The translations under genes were made by a program, and so were the position numbers. This document shows, in pieces, positions 18,846-27,263 of a stretch of 64,000 nucleotides of DNA (its first letter is position 1; the number at the start of each line of letters is the position of its first letter). The notes beneath the pieces are model-generated. The model was not told where the DNA came from, ran no database searches, and saw only the letters and a program-made list of their open reading frames with translations. The stretch comes from Saccharospirillum sp043196875. GTDB lineage: Bacteria; Pseudomonadota; Gammaproteobacteria; Pseudomonadales; Natronospirillaceae. The stretch lies in contig NZ_JBEBMX010000001.1 in assembly GCF_043196875.1 (NCBI RefSeq), positions 744,001-808,000 of the forward strand, read 5' to 3'.

Positions 18846-20009
18846 TTAGTCTTGGGCGCGTTGCTCGAGAATTTCAACAGCGGGCAGCTTTTTACCTTCG
18901 ACAAATTCCAGGAAAGCGCCACCGCCGGTGGAGATATAGGAGAAGCGGTCTTCCATATCGAACTTCTGCACCGCCGCGATCACATCGCCGCCGCCCAGAA
19001 CAGAGAACGCGCCGCTGTCGGCAATGGCTTCGGCGACGGCTTTGGTGCCCTCAGCGAAGTTGTCGAATTCAAACACGCCGCACGGGCCGTTCCACAAGAT
19101 GGTCTTGGCGCCTTTCAGAATTTCTGCGTACTTGGCGGCGGTTTCCGGACCCAGATCCATGATCTCTTCGTTGTCTTCAACCTGGTCGACCGGCTTGATG
19201 GTGGCCTTGGCGCTGGCGCTGAATTCGGTGCCAACGCGGACGTCGACCGGCTCAGGAATGTCGAGCTTTTCCATCAGCGCTTTGGCATCGGGAATCAGGT
19301 CTTTTTCGTGCAGTGACTGACCGACGTTATAGCCGCGCGCGGCGACGAAGGTGTTGGAGATACCGCCGCCAACAATCAGCCGATCACAGATCTTGGACAG
19401 GCTTTCCAGCACGGTCAGCTTGGTCGACACCTTGGCACCACCGACGACAGCGACCATAGGCCGTTGCGGGTTGTCCATCACCGCACCGAGCGCTTCCAGC
19501 TCAGCGGCCAACAAGGGGCCGGCACAGGCGATGGGTGCGAACTTGGCGACACCGTGGGTTGAAGCTTGAGCACGGTGAGCGGTACCGAAGGCATCCATCA
19601 CATAGACGTCGCACAGCGCCGCCATTTTTTGTGACAGGCCGTCTTCGTTTTTCTTCTCGCCGACGTTAAAGCGGACGTTTTCCAGCATGACCACCGGCGC
19701 ATCGCTGTCGACACCATCGACCCAGTCTTTGATCAATGGAATATCACGGCCCAGCAACTTACTCATGTATTCAGCAACCGGCGCCAGGGACGCTTTGGCA
19801 TCGTATTGGCCTTCTTCCGGACGACCCAGGTGCGACATGATCATCACCTGAGCGCCTTGCTTAAGTGCAAGTTCAATAGTGGGCAAGGAGGCGCGGATGC
19901 GCTTGTCCGAGGTCACTTGGCCGTTGTCGTCCAGCGGGACGTTCAGATCCTGACGAATCAGTACGCGTTTTCCAGCAAGATCGAGGTCGGACATCTTGAT
20001 CACAGACAT
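18846..20009 (-). CDS. pgk: Phosphoglycerate kinase
   Basis: A 387-residue glycolytic kinase. The signature RQDLNVPLDDNG near the N-terminus (residues 19-30), RPMVAVVGGAKVSTK in the middle, and the C-terminal nucleotide-binding segment LWNGPCGVFE and GGGDVIAAV are all present. Length equals E. coli Pgk. It is the first gene of a pgk-fbaA unit; epd (gapB), which often precedes it, is not here, as udk diverges upstream. Confidence 0.97.
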   Translation of the reverse strand: MSVIKMSDLDLAGKRVLIRQDLNVPLDDNGQVTSDKRIRASLPTIELALKQGAQVMIMSHLGRPEEGQYDAKASLAPVAEYMSKLLGRDIPLIKDWVDGVDSDAPVVMLENVRFNVGEKKNEDGLSQKMAALCDVYVMDAFGTAHRAQASTHGVAKFAPIACAGPLLAAELEALGAVMDNPQRPMVAVVGGAKVSTKLTVLESLSKICDRLIVGGGISNTFVAARGYNVGQSLHEKDLIPDAKALMEKLDIPEPVDVRVGTEFSASAKATIKPVDQVEDNEEIMDLGPETAAKYAEILKGAKTILWNGPCGVFEFDNFAEGTKAVAEAIADSGAFSVLGGGDVIAAVQKFDMEDRFSYISTGGGAFLEFVEGKKLPAVEILEQRAQD

Positions 20010-20178
20010 GGCGGTTCCTTTCGGCGAAAAATGTAAGGGCAGCCATTGTAGACCTTGAGGCGGCTCGAATCACCCGCTTTGTAATTTTCCTACATTTTGG
20101 CGACCGCGCAGACAGAATCCCGGACCTTTGTTACACTGCGCACCCAGCTTGCCCACCCACTTAGAAGCTGGATTTTCG

Positions 20179-20814
20179 ATGAATACCGCCCCTATTTTTA
20201 TCGGCATCGCTGGCGCGTCCGCGTCCGGTAAAAGCCTGTTAGCCGGCACCGTCTACGACGAATTGCGCCGTGAACTGGGCGAAGACGCCCTCGCCATCAT
20301 CAAAGAAGACAGCTACTACCGCGACCGCAGCGAACTGACGTTCGAAGAACGCGAAGCCATCAACTACGACCACCCCAACGCCTTCGATCATGACCTGCTG
20401 ATCGAACACCTGGACCAGCTATCGGCCGGCCAGGACGTCGAAATCCCCATCTACGACTTCACCATCCACAACCGCTCAGCGGAAACCTTTCCGCTGAAAC
20501 CGGTGCGCATCATCATCATCGAAGGCATTTTGATTCTGCACGACAAGGCCATCCGCAAACGCCTGGATGCCAAGGTCTATATGGAAACACCGCTGGATAT
20601 CTGTCTGGTGCGCCGCCTGCAACGCGACATCGCCGAACGCGGCCGCACCGTGGAATCGGTCATTGAGCAGTACAAGCGCACGGTACGACCGATGTTTCTG
20701 GAGTTTATCGAACCGACCAAACAATTCGCCGACATCATCGTGCCGCGCGGCGGTAAAAACCGCGTCGCCATCGAAATGATTAAAGCGCGGATTCTGCAGA
20801 TGCTCGGTCACTGA
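20179..20814 (+). CDS. udk: Uridine kinase
   Basis: A 211-residue pyrimidine salvage kinase phosphorylating uridine and cytidine with ATP or GTP. The P-loop is GASASGKS (residues 12-19), followed by IKEDSYYRD, NYDHPNAFD, PIYDFTIHNR and the lid RRLQRDIAERGRT, all Udk signatures. I start at 20179 since the family N-terminus begins there; a TTG further upstream is less likely. Its stop overlaps the convergent permease gene by seven bases. Confidence 0.95.
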   Translation: MNTAPIFIGIAGASASGKSLLAGTVYDELRRELGEDALAIIKEDSYYRDRSELTFEEREAINYDHPNAFDHDLLIEHLDQLSAGQDVEIPIYDFTIHNRSAETFPLKPVRIIIIEGILILHDKAIRKRLDAKVYMETPLDICLVRRLQRDIAERGRTVESVIEQYKRTVRPMFLEFIEPTKQFADIIVPRGGKNRVAIEMIKARILQMLGH

Positions 20815-21662
20815 GACCGGCGCAAGGTCGCCATCGCCAACAGCGCCGATACCGCCATCAGTAACAAGGCCACTGCATTCAACACCGGGGTCGATCCCTC
20901 GCGCAGCCGGTTAAACAACGCAACTGTTAAAGGTGTGTCGCTGCCAGTGAGCATGACGGTGGTGTTAAAGTTCTCGAACGACATCAAAAACGCCATGGCC
21001 GCCGCGCCAAGAATGGCGGGCAATAACCAGGGCAAGGTGACGGTAAACCAGGCGACTATCGGAGTGGCGCCGAGGTTCAAGGCGGCTTCTTCCAACTGTG
21101 GATCGAACTTGCGCAAGCGCGCGGCAATGATCAGCGTCGACAGGGTGGTAATAAAGGCCACCTGACCGGCAATCACCAGCGGCAGACCCGGCCGGAACAG
21201 ATCCAGCTCGATGCCCCAGCGCATGGAAACATCGTTTGCCATGCCGCTGTAAAACACCAGAATCGACACGCCCAGAATCACACCGGGAATAACCAACGGC
21301 AGCAACATCACCAGGTAGAGCAACTCCTTGCCGCGAAACTCAATCCGCTCGAACAGCACAGCATTCACACAACCGAGCGCCACCGAAATAACCGTCACCC
21401 AGAACGCCACCAGCACACTGACCCATAGCGCGCTCAGCAACCCTTGGTCGTGAAACAGGCCAGTGCGGTTGCCGCTTTCGGCGGCGTCGGCGAAATACCA
21501 ATCGAGGGTAAAACCCTGCCAGGGCAGCGACGGGAAATTGGAATCGTTAAAGGCGAACACCGCCGTCACCAACAACGGCAAGGCGAGATACAGAAAGAAC
21601 GCCAACAGGTACAGCAGGTACAAGCCGTTAAAGAGGCGCGAACGCGGTACCGAGCGAATCAT
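20808..21662 (-). CDS. Polyamine-type ABC transporter permease (PotC/PotI-like)
   Basis: A 284-residue inner membrane permease with six hydrophobic segments and the cytoplasmic EAA loop (LEEAALNLGATPIVAWFTVTLP region), which docks on the ATPase. The start at 21662 (MIRSVPRSRL) overlaps the previous permease stop by four bases. It is the last of four genes coding for a spermidine/putrescine-type importer. Alternative substrates of this class are iron(III) or thiamine-like cations, but sequence and binding protein favour polyamines. Confidence 0.9.
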   Translation of the reverse strand: MIRSVPRSRLFNGLYLLYLLAFFLYLALPLLVTAVFAFNDSNFPSLPWQGFTLDWYFADAAESGNRTGLFHDQGLLSALWVSVLVAFWVTVISVALGCVNAVLFERIEFRGKELLYLVMLLPLVIPGVILGVSILVFYSGMANDVSMRWGIELDLFRPGLPLVIAGQVAFITTLSTLIIAARLRKFDPQLEEAALNLGATPIVAWFTVTLPWLLPAILGAAAMAFLMSFENFNTTVMLTGSDTPLTVALFNRLREGSTPVLNAVALLLMAVSALLAMATLRRSQ

Positions 21663-22519
21663 CCCAACACCTTGCGCAAGTTCTGGCCAGTTAAGCGCAA
21701 GCCCAGCCAAACCAGTAAAGACGATAACACCAGCAACAGCACACCCAGGGCAGCGCCCTGTTCCCAATTAAAACGGGTAATAAACTGGGTAAAAATCTGC
21801 TGAGTAAACCAGGCGCTGTCTTTACCACCCATCAGCGTTGGCGTCAGGTAAGAACCCAAGGTCAGCATAAAGACGACGATGCAGCCGGAAACAACACCGG
21901 GCATCGCCCAGGGAATGACCACGTCACGCAGCACATGCCAGTGGTTGCCGCCGAGGTCATAACCGGCCTCGACCAGGTTGTCGTCGAGACCGTCGAGGGT
22001 GGTCACCAGCGGCACCACCATAAACAGCAGAGCGTTGTAGACCAGGCCCACAATCACCGCCGCATCGTTGTAGAGCAATTCCACCGGACCATCGACCCAG
22101 CCCAGCGTCTGCAACCAACTACTGAACAAACCGCTTTCGCGCAGCAGTATCATCCAGCCGTAAGTACGCACCAATTCGCTCGCCCAGAACGGAATCAGAC
22201 AGGCCAGAAACAGTAAGCCACGTGCGCGGCCGCGCGCCAGTTTGGCGATGTACCAGGCGATGGGAAAACCAATCAGCAAGGTCAGCGCCGTGGTCAGCAA
22301 CGACATCACACCGGTGCGAATAAAGGTGCGCCAATAATAGGATTCAGCGAAGAAGTTGCTGTATTGAGTAACGCCCCAGTTAAGGGTGTCCCAGCTTTCG
22401 CGCACCTGGAAAGAGATGCGCAACATCTGAATATGCGGCAAGACCACCAACAGCACGATCCACAGCGCGAAAGGCGTCAGCAACAGCAGCAGTGATAATT
22501 TGCCCGCCGTCCGGTTCAC
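21659..22519 (-). CDS. Polyamine-type ABC transporter permease (PotB/PotH-like)
   Basis: A 286-residue integral membrane protein, partner of the preceding permease in the heterodimeric channel. It shows six hydrophobic segments and an EAA loop (LVEAGYDLGGNHWHVLRDVVIP). The N-terminal LLLLTPFALWIVLLVVLPHIQMLRIS is typical of PotB/PotH. Its start overlaps the end of the ATPase gene (22516-22519) and its end overlaps the next permease, so the operon is translated as a tight unit. Confidence 0.9.
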   Translation of the reverse strand: MNRTAGKLSLLLLLTPFALWIVLLVVLPHIQMLRISFQVRESWDTLNWGVTQYSNFFAESYYWRTFIRTGVMSLLTTALTLLIGFPIAWYIAKLARGRARGLLFLACLIPFWASELVRTYGWMILLRESGLFSSWLQTLGWVDGPVELLYNDAAVIVGLVYNALLFMVVPLVTTLDGLDDNLVEAGYDLGGNHWHVLRDVVIPWAMPGVVSGCIVVFMLTLGSYLTPTLMGGKDSAWFTQQIFTQFITRFNWEQGAALGVLLLVLSSLLVWLGLRLTGQNLRKVLG

Positions 22520-23598
22520 AGCTTCGCCTCGGCAAACACCGTCGCCCGGCTCGGTTCCCAGCCCAGCGAAACCTGAGCGCCTGGCGGCAAATCACCGACC
22601 GAACCATCCTGTGGCAAACGCGCAAAGAGCTCGTGCTCACCCAGGCGGGTTTCGATGCGGCTGTTGGCGCCATCGAACAGGGTGGTACTCAACTGGGTAT
22701 CGATGCGACTGAAGGCGGCGGGTAAATCGGCGCCAATCAGCATCGATTCCGGACGGATAAAGAGTGAAGCGCGCTGCCCGACGGTTAATGACGATGAGGG
22801 GCGCCCACTGACTTCGGTGCCGTTGTCGAGTCGCAAACGGACTCGCTCGGTATCGACACTGAGCACCTCGCCATCGAGGCGATTGTTGTCCCCGACAAAA
22901 CTCGCCACGAAAGGCGTGGCCGGTTCGCGATACAACACATCCGGTGCCGCGACCTGATCAAACCGACCCTTGCGCATCACCGCCACCCGATCGGACATCA
23001 CCAACGCTTCGGACTGATCGTGGGTGATATAAACAAAGGTGGTGCCGAAGGCTTTCTGCAAATGCTTGAGCTCGACTTTCATCTGCTCGCGCAGTTTCAG
23101 ATCGAGCGCGCCCAGCGGTTCATCGAGCAACAACAAGGTCGGTTCCAACACCAGACAGCGTGCCAAAGCGACACGCTGACGCTGGCCGCCGCTCAACTGC
23201 TGCGGCATGCGATCGCCCAGACCCGGCAGGCCGACCTGCTCCAACACCCGCTCGGTTTTGCGGCGACGCTCAGCGGCAGCGACCTTGCGGCGCTTCAGGC
23301 CATAACCGATGTTGTCGGCAACGTTCATGGTCGGGAACAAAGCCAGATGCTGAAACACCATGTTCACCGGCCGCTTGTTCGGCGGCACGGTGTTCATGCG
23401 TTGATCGCGAATAAAGATGTCGCCGGAATCGGGTCGATCAAAGCCGGCCAACAGACGCAACAAGGTGGTTTTACCGCAACCAGATGGACCGAGAATCGAG
23501 AAAAACGAACCGGCCGGAACGTCCAGCGACACCTGATCCACCGCCCGTTGTTCACCGAAGCGGCGGACCAGGTCGGTGCAATAGAGATCGGAACTCAT
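22516..23598 (-). CDS. Polyamine-type ABC transporter ATP-binding protein (PotA/PotG-like)
   Basis: A 360-residue ATPase: Walker A GPSGCGKTT (residues 37-45), signature LSGGQRQRVALARCL, Walker B LLLLDEPLGALD, and switch histidine in ITHDQ. The C-terminal third is a TOBE-like regulatory domain. It energises uptake through the two permeases encoded downstream. It starts six bases after the binding-protein gene stop. Assignment to the polyamine subgroup rests on gene order and the neighbours. Confidence 0.93.
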   Translation of the reverse strand: MSSDLYCTDLVRRFGEQRAVDQVSLDVPAGSFFSILGPSGCGKTTLLRLLAGFDRPDSGDIFIRDQRMNTVPPNKRPVNMVFQHLALFPTMNVADNIGYGLKRRKVAAAERRRKTERVLEQVGLPGLGDRMPQQLSGGQRQRVALARCLVLEPTLLLLDEPLGALDLKLREQMKVELKHLQKAFGTTFVYITHDQSEALVMSDRVAVMRKGRFDQVAAPDVLYREPATPFVASFVGDNNRLDGEVLSVDTERVRLRLDNGTEVSGRPSSSLTVGQRASLFIRPESMLIGADLPAAFSRIDTQLSTTLFDGANSRIETRLGEHELFARLPQDGSVGDLPPGAQVSLGWEPSRATVFAEAKL

Positions 23599-23604
23599 CA
23601 GCGT

Positions 23605-24669
23605 TTAGTTCGCCGCCTGAATGCGATCGAGCACCTGACCTTCGATGGCTTCCAGACCCGGCGGCACTGGCGGATACCAGTTGATATTATCCAGGGCGTC
23701 CTGATCGAAGCTGGCGCGGTAGGCATCGCGCAACTCAGCCCGCACAAAAGCATCGGCACCCACAGAAGCGGTGAAGTTACCGGACTGGTTAGTGATCTGG
23801 GCGGCAATTTCCGGACGCATCACAAAATTGATCCACTGGTAAGCCGCATCGACGTTCTCGGCGCGACGCGGCAGCGCAAAGGTATCGATCCAACCCAAGG
23901 CACCGGATTCCGGAGCGACGAAATTGATTGACGGATCTTCGGCGTGCAAAGTCCAGCCACCGGCATCCCAGGCCATGGCGGCGGTGACTTCACCAGTGCG
24001 CAGCAGAGCCAGTAATTGATCGCCACCGCTCCAGTAGGTTTTAACGTTCTCTTTGCAGTCGATCAGTTCGGCTTCGACTTTTTCCAAAATGGCGCGGTAC
24101 TCGCTTTCATTGTCGTAAGCCGCGAACGGATCTTCACCCATAGCAAAAGCGAAACCGATCAGCGTTGGGCGTTTCAGGCGGTAAGACACGCGACCGGCGA
24201 CCGCGTCGGAACACAGATCGGTGTAGTCAGTGACGTCAGCGGCGACCGAATTGGCGACGATCAAACCGCTGGTGCCCCAGACCGCCGGCACACCATATTG
24301 ATTGCCGCTCAACGAGGTGGATTGGCGTGTGGCGCTCAACATGGAGGTCTGAAACAGTCCGGTCTCGATGCGGCTCATATCCAGCGGCTGATAAATATTG
24401 AACTGACGCTGGACGCCAATAATGCGGTCCTGACTTGGCTGCGCCAGATCGAAACCGGCACCGCCGGTGGCGCGCAGCTTGGAAATCATATCTTCGTTAT
24501 TCGACAGCGTGATTTGAACGTCGATGCCAGTCTCTTCTTCAAACTGGGCAACGACGGCATCCGGAGCGTAGCCACCCCAGGTAAGCAAACGCAGTTCGTC
24601 AGCCTGAGCGGACGTCATAAACCAGGTCGTAGCCAGTAAACCCAGCCCTAAGCGGTGCAGTGTATTCAT
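23605..24669 (-). CDS. Polyamine-type ABC transporter periplasmic binding protein (PotD/PotF-like)
   Basis: A 354-residue exported protein; signal peptide cleaved probably after SAQA (residue 23). The mature N-terminus ELRLLTWGGYAPDAVVAQFEEETG and the VPAVWGTSGLIVN-like segment are those of spermidine/putrescine-binding proteins, with a WY/F-rich pocket and acidic residues expected to bind amines. It is the first gene of a four-gene operon (binding protein, ATPase, two permeases). Together with the acetylpolyamine amidohydrolase and speE in the same window it suggests active polyamine turnover. Exact substrate unproven. Confidence 0.88.
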   Translation of the reverse strand: MNTLHRLGLGLLATTWFMTSAQADELRLLTWGGYAPDAVVAQFEEETGIDVQITLSNNEDMISKLRATGGAGFDLAQPSQDRIIGVQRQFNIYQPLDMSRIETGLFQTSMLSATRQSTSLSGNQYGVPAVWGTSGLIVANSVAADVTDYTDLCSDAVAGRVSYRLKRPTLIGFAFAMGEDPFAAYDNESEYRAILEKVEAELIDCKENVKTYWSGGDQLLALLRTGEVTAAMAWDAGGWTLHAEDPSINFVAPESGALGWIDTFALPRRAENVDAAYQWINFVMRPEIAAQITNQSGNFTASVGADAFVRAELRDAYRASFDQDALDNINWYPPVPPGLEAIEGQVLDRIQAAN

Positions 24670-24759
24670 AGTGCTTTCCTCAGCTTCCAGTGCAGATTAA
24701 AAGACGTTTGAATTCGACCCCGACACGCTAGGGTCAATATATGGCAAATTGATGACTAG

Positions 24760-24781
24760 CGGTCAAACACTGTGTTGACCG
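24760..24781. promoter_or_regulatory. Near-perfect dyad upstream of the polyamine ABC operon
   Basis: CGGTCA (24760-24765), one extra A, ACAC, a central T, GTGT and TGACCG (to 24781) form a 22-base dyad with one bulged base. A further GGTCAA lies at 24732-24737. It is 91 bases upstream of the binding-protein start (minus strand) and 97 bases before the DUF924 gene, so it may be an operator for either. The regulator is unknown. Confidence 0.5.
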
Positions 24782-24877
24782 GTCAGCAGACTGCAAATCC
24801 GCTGGACCTGGTTCGGCAACGGTCTGTTAAACTCTGCCTCCTGCGCTGCCCGCTGGCAGGCCACCCGAGGACGTCCG

Positions 24878-25471
24878 ATGACACCCTGGCAACCCATTCT
24901 CGATTTTTGGTTTGGCGATCAGGAACCACCGGAGCCGGCGTTCCGCAAACGCTGGTTCAGTGGCGGCGCCGAGGTTGATCAACAAATTGCCGAACGCTTT
25001 GGCGAGTTACATCAGCGCGCTGTCGAGGGGGAACTTGACGCCTGGCTGCTGCACCCGCACGGCCGGCTGGCGATGATCCTGCTGATCGACCAGTTCAGCC
25101 GTAATCTGTATCGTGGTCGCGCCGAAGCTTTTAGCTGGGATCATCTGGCCCAGCAATGGACGTTGGAAGCACTGGACGAAGAGCATTACCAAAGTCTGGC
25201 CGCCAGCGGCCGGATGTTCTGTTTGATGCCGCTGATGCACGCTGAGGATCTGGCGTTGCACGACCGTCTGGCAAAAACCATAGAGCAGCTATGCAAAGAC
25301 TTCCCGCAACAGCTGGATTTCCTTGAAAGCCTGCGCGAATCCGCGATCGAACACCGCGATATCATCGTTCGTTTCGGTCGCTACCCGCACCGCAATGCAG
25401 TGCTGAACCGAACATCGACAGCCGAGGAGATGGGCTACCTCGCTGGTGATGCTGCCCGCTTCGGGCAATAA
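24878..25471 (+). CDS. DUF924 family protein
   Basis: A 197-residue all-helical cytoplasmic protein of the DUF924 family: N-terminal ILDFWFGD, the RKRWFSGG segment, MILLIDQFSRNLYRG, and the C-terminal RFGRYPHRNAVLNR motif, all hallmarks. The fold resembles tetratricopeptide helices; the function is unknown. The arginine- and histidine-rich conserved motifs suggest ligand binding. It begins at ATG 24878 after a GAGGACG ribosome site, and stands between the divergent polyamine operon and a DsbA-like gene. Confidence 0.9.
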   Translation: MTPWQPILDFWFGDQEPPEPAFRKRWFSGGAEVDQQIAERFGELHQRAVEGELDAWLLHPHGRLAMILLIDQFSRNLYRGRAEAFSWDHLAQQWTLEALDEEHYQSLAASGRMFCLMPLMHAEDLALHDRLAKTIEQLCKDFPQQLDFLESLRESAIEHRDIIVRFGRYPHRNAVLNRTSTAEEMGYLAGDAARFGQ

Positions 25472-25538
25472 CCTTGAAACTCCTGGAGCCACTCCAGGTC
25501 TAAGCAAACCGGACTAGCCGGTAAATGGAGACACCAAG

Positions 25539-26270
25539 ATGAAACGGTTACGCTTAACCTTACTGTCACTGCTGCCCAGTCTGCTATTGAGCAGCTTCGC
25601 CATGGCAGACAACCTGACCCAAGCTCAAATCGAGCAGTTGGTACACGACTATCTGTTGGAACACCCGGAAGTGATCCAACAATCTTTGGATCGTTATGAG
25701 CAACAACAGGCCGCGGCGCGCCAGGCTGCCGAACAAGAACGATTGGCAGGCATGACCGAGCAACTGGAATCCGGCGCCAACGATCCCGTCATCGGCAATC
25801 CCGACGGCAGCCTGACACTGGTTGAGTTTTACGATTACAACTGCGGCTACTGCAAGCGTGCCGATCCAACCGTTCAGGCGCTGATCGAAGCCAACCCGGA
25901 TTTGCGTGTGGTCTATAAAGAGTTTCCCATTCTGGCGGAAACTTCGGTGACCGCAGCCAAGGCGTCACTGGCCTTCCATCACCTCTACCCCGAGCAGTTT
26001 GAAGATTTCCATCGCAGCCTGTTAGGCCGTCGTTCACTGCCATCCGACGACGCAGTCTGGGATACCGTTGCCAGCATGGACGATGTCGATGTAGCGGCGG
26101 TACGAGAGGAAAGTCAGGCCGATTGGGTACAGCAGACACTGGCTCAAAATCGCCAGATGGCTCGCGATCTTGGCGTCAGCGGTACACCAACCTTTGTGAT
26201 CGGTGGCCAGTTACTGAAAGGTGCTTATCCACAAGCCACCATCCAGGCGGCAATCGACGAAGCCAGCTGA
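25539..26270 (+). CDS. Periplasmic DsbA-family thiol-disulfide protein (ScsC/BdbD-like)
   Basis: A 243-residue exported protein. A signal peptide (residues 1-23, ending SFAMA) is followed by a charged helical N-terminal region (about 24-75) resembling the oligomerising stalk of ScsC-like proteins, then a thioredoxin-like DsbA domain with C102-G-Y-C105 and the cis-proline loop SGTPTFVIGG. Such proteins either oxidise or isomerise disulfides in periplasmic proteins. Its start is preceded by AAATGGAGACACCAAG. dsbB occurs in the same window at 61 kb but is not adjacent. A strong terminator follows. Confidence 0.9.
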   Translation: MKRLRLTLLSLLPSLLLSSFAMADNLTQAQIEQLVHDYLLEHPEVIQQSLDRYEQQQAAARQAAEQERLAGMTEQLESGANDPVIGNPDGSLTLVEFYDYNCGYCKRADPTVQALIEANPDLRVVYKEFPILAETSVTAAKASLAFHHLYPEQFEDFHRSLLGRRSLPSDDAVWDTVASMDDVDVAAVREESQADWVQQTLAQNRQMARDLGVSGTPTFVIGGQLLKGAYPQATIQAAIDEAS

Positions 26271-26290
26271 GTTGATCAAACCCTCGGCAT

Positions 26291-26321
26291 AAAAAAAACC
26301 CGGCATTGGCCGGGTTTTTTT
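26291..26321. terminator. Bidirectional intrinsic terminator
   Basis: CCCGGC (26299-26304) and GCCGGG (26309-26314) with a 4-base loop, flanked by eight A on the left and seven T on the right, a classical rho-independent terminator in both directions. It serves the DsbA-like gene on the plus strand and plsC on the minus strand. Confidence 0.92.
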
Positions 26322-26348
26322 ATCGGTGCGAACATGGCCCGCGCAACA

Positions 26349-27116
26349 TCAGGACACCGCGGCTGCCGAGTTATCGGGACTTACCGATGCTCGCTCACCG
26401 TGAATTCGCGCCAGGCCTTCACCAATGCAGCGCTCCGCTTCTTTCATCGCTTCACTGGCCGCCATATCGCCAACATAGATCGGCGGATGAATAATCACAT
26501 CAATGGTGCCGGGCAATTTAACAAAGCGCTTATTCAGCCAGTAGTCGCCGGAATTGTGCGTGACCGGGATGATGGGCGCCTCAGCCGCCTTGGCCAGCAC
26601 AGCTCCGCCACGGCGAAACGGCAGCATGGCATGGGCAGGAGCGCGAGTACCTTCGGGGAAGATCAGCACGAAGATGCCATCCTGCAACTTGGGTACACCC
26701 TGCTCCATAATTTGCGTCATCGAGGCTTTGCGGTCAGCACGGTCAATGGCAATCGGACGCAGCAATGAGAAGGTCCAGCCAAAAAACGGAATGCGCAGCA
26801 GGCTCTTTTTCACCACTTGAGTTTGCGGCCGGAACAGGCGCTGCAGGAAAAAGGTTTCCCAGGCGCTCTGATGGTTGGAGACAATCACGGCGGCGGTGCC
26901 ATCCAGATGCTCCAGACCCGTGACCCGGTATTTGATGCCCAGAATCCAACGCGTACCCCAGACAGCCACCTTGGCCCAGGTGCCAATCACGAAGTGATAA
27001 CGCAGCCGATAGGGTAATAGGAAGGCAAAAAAGCCGCAGAAACTGGCCCAGCAAATAGTGAAGGGGCCATAAAAACAGGCATAGAAAATAAAAGTTCGCA
27101 GATAAGCCAGCCACAT
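26349..27116 (-). CDS. plsC: 1-acyl-sn-glycerol-3-phosphate acyltransferase
   Basis: A 255-residue membrane-associated acyltransferase forming phosphatidic acid. The catalytic motif is SNHQSAWETF (an HX4E variant of HX4D seen in the Pseudomonas-type PlsC), and the glycerophosphate-binding motif IFPEGTRAP is clear. An N-terminal hydrophobic segment (about residues 5-40) anchors it. In Pseudomonas gmhB lies between glyS and plsC; here it is absent and only 147 bases separate glyS from plsC. Co-transcription with glyQS is likely. Confidence 0.9.
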   Translation of the reverse strand: MWLAYLRTFIFYACFYGPFTICWASFCGFFAFLLPYRLRYHFVIGTWAKVAVWGTRWILGIKYRVTGLEHLDGTAAVIVSNHQSAWETFFLQRLFRPQTQVVKKSLLRIPFFGWTFSLLRPIAIDRADRKASMTQIMEQGVPKLQDGIFVLIFPEGTRAPAHAMLPFRRGGAVLAKAAEAPIIPVTHNSGDYWLNKRFVKLPGTIDVIIHPPIYVGDMAASEAMKEAERCIGEGLARIHGERASVSPDNSAAAVS

Positions 27117-27263
27117 AGCGCCGGTTCTCGCCCAAATTCAACACGAACATGCAGTTTAACGGCAATCTGCCAAACTGCGGTGTCGAAAAAGTGAATTGAT
27201 CCTTTCCCGGGCGGAAAGAAGAGCGCCGCCATCGGCAGCGCGGGTTCATTATTACTGCTGTTA

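Noticed and set aside
18375..19316. Long open frame antisense to fbaA and pgk
   Set aside because: It crosses the gap between two firm housekeeping genes and has no recognisable protein features.
23020..23931. Open frame antisense to the polyamine ATPase and binding protein
   Set aside because: It is a shadow of two well-supported genes; composition is histidine/glutamine-rich as usual for antisense frames.
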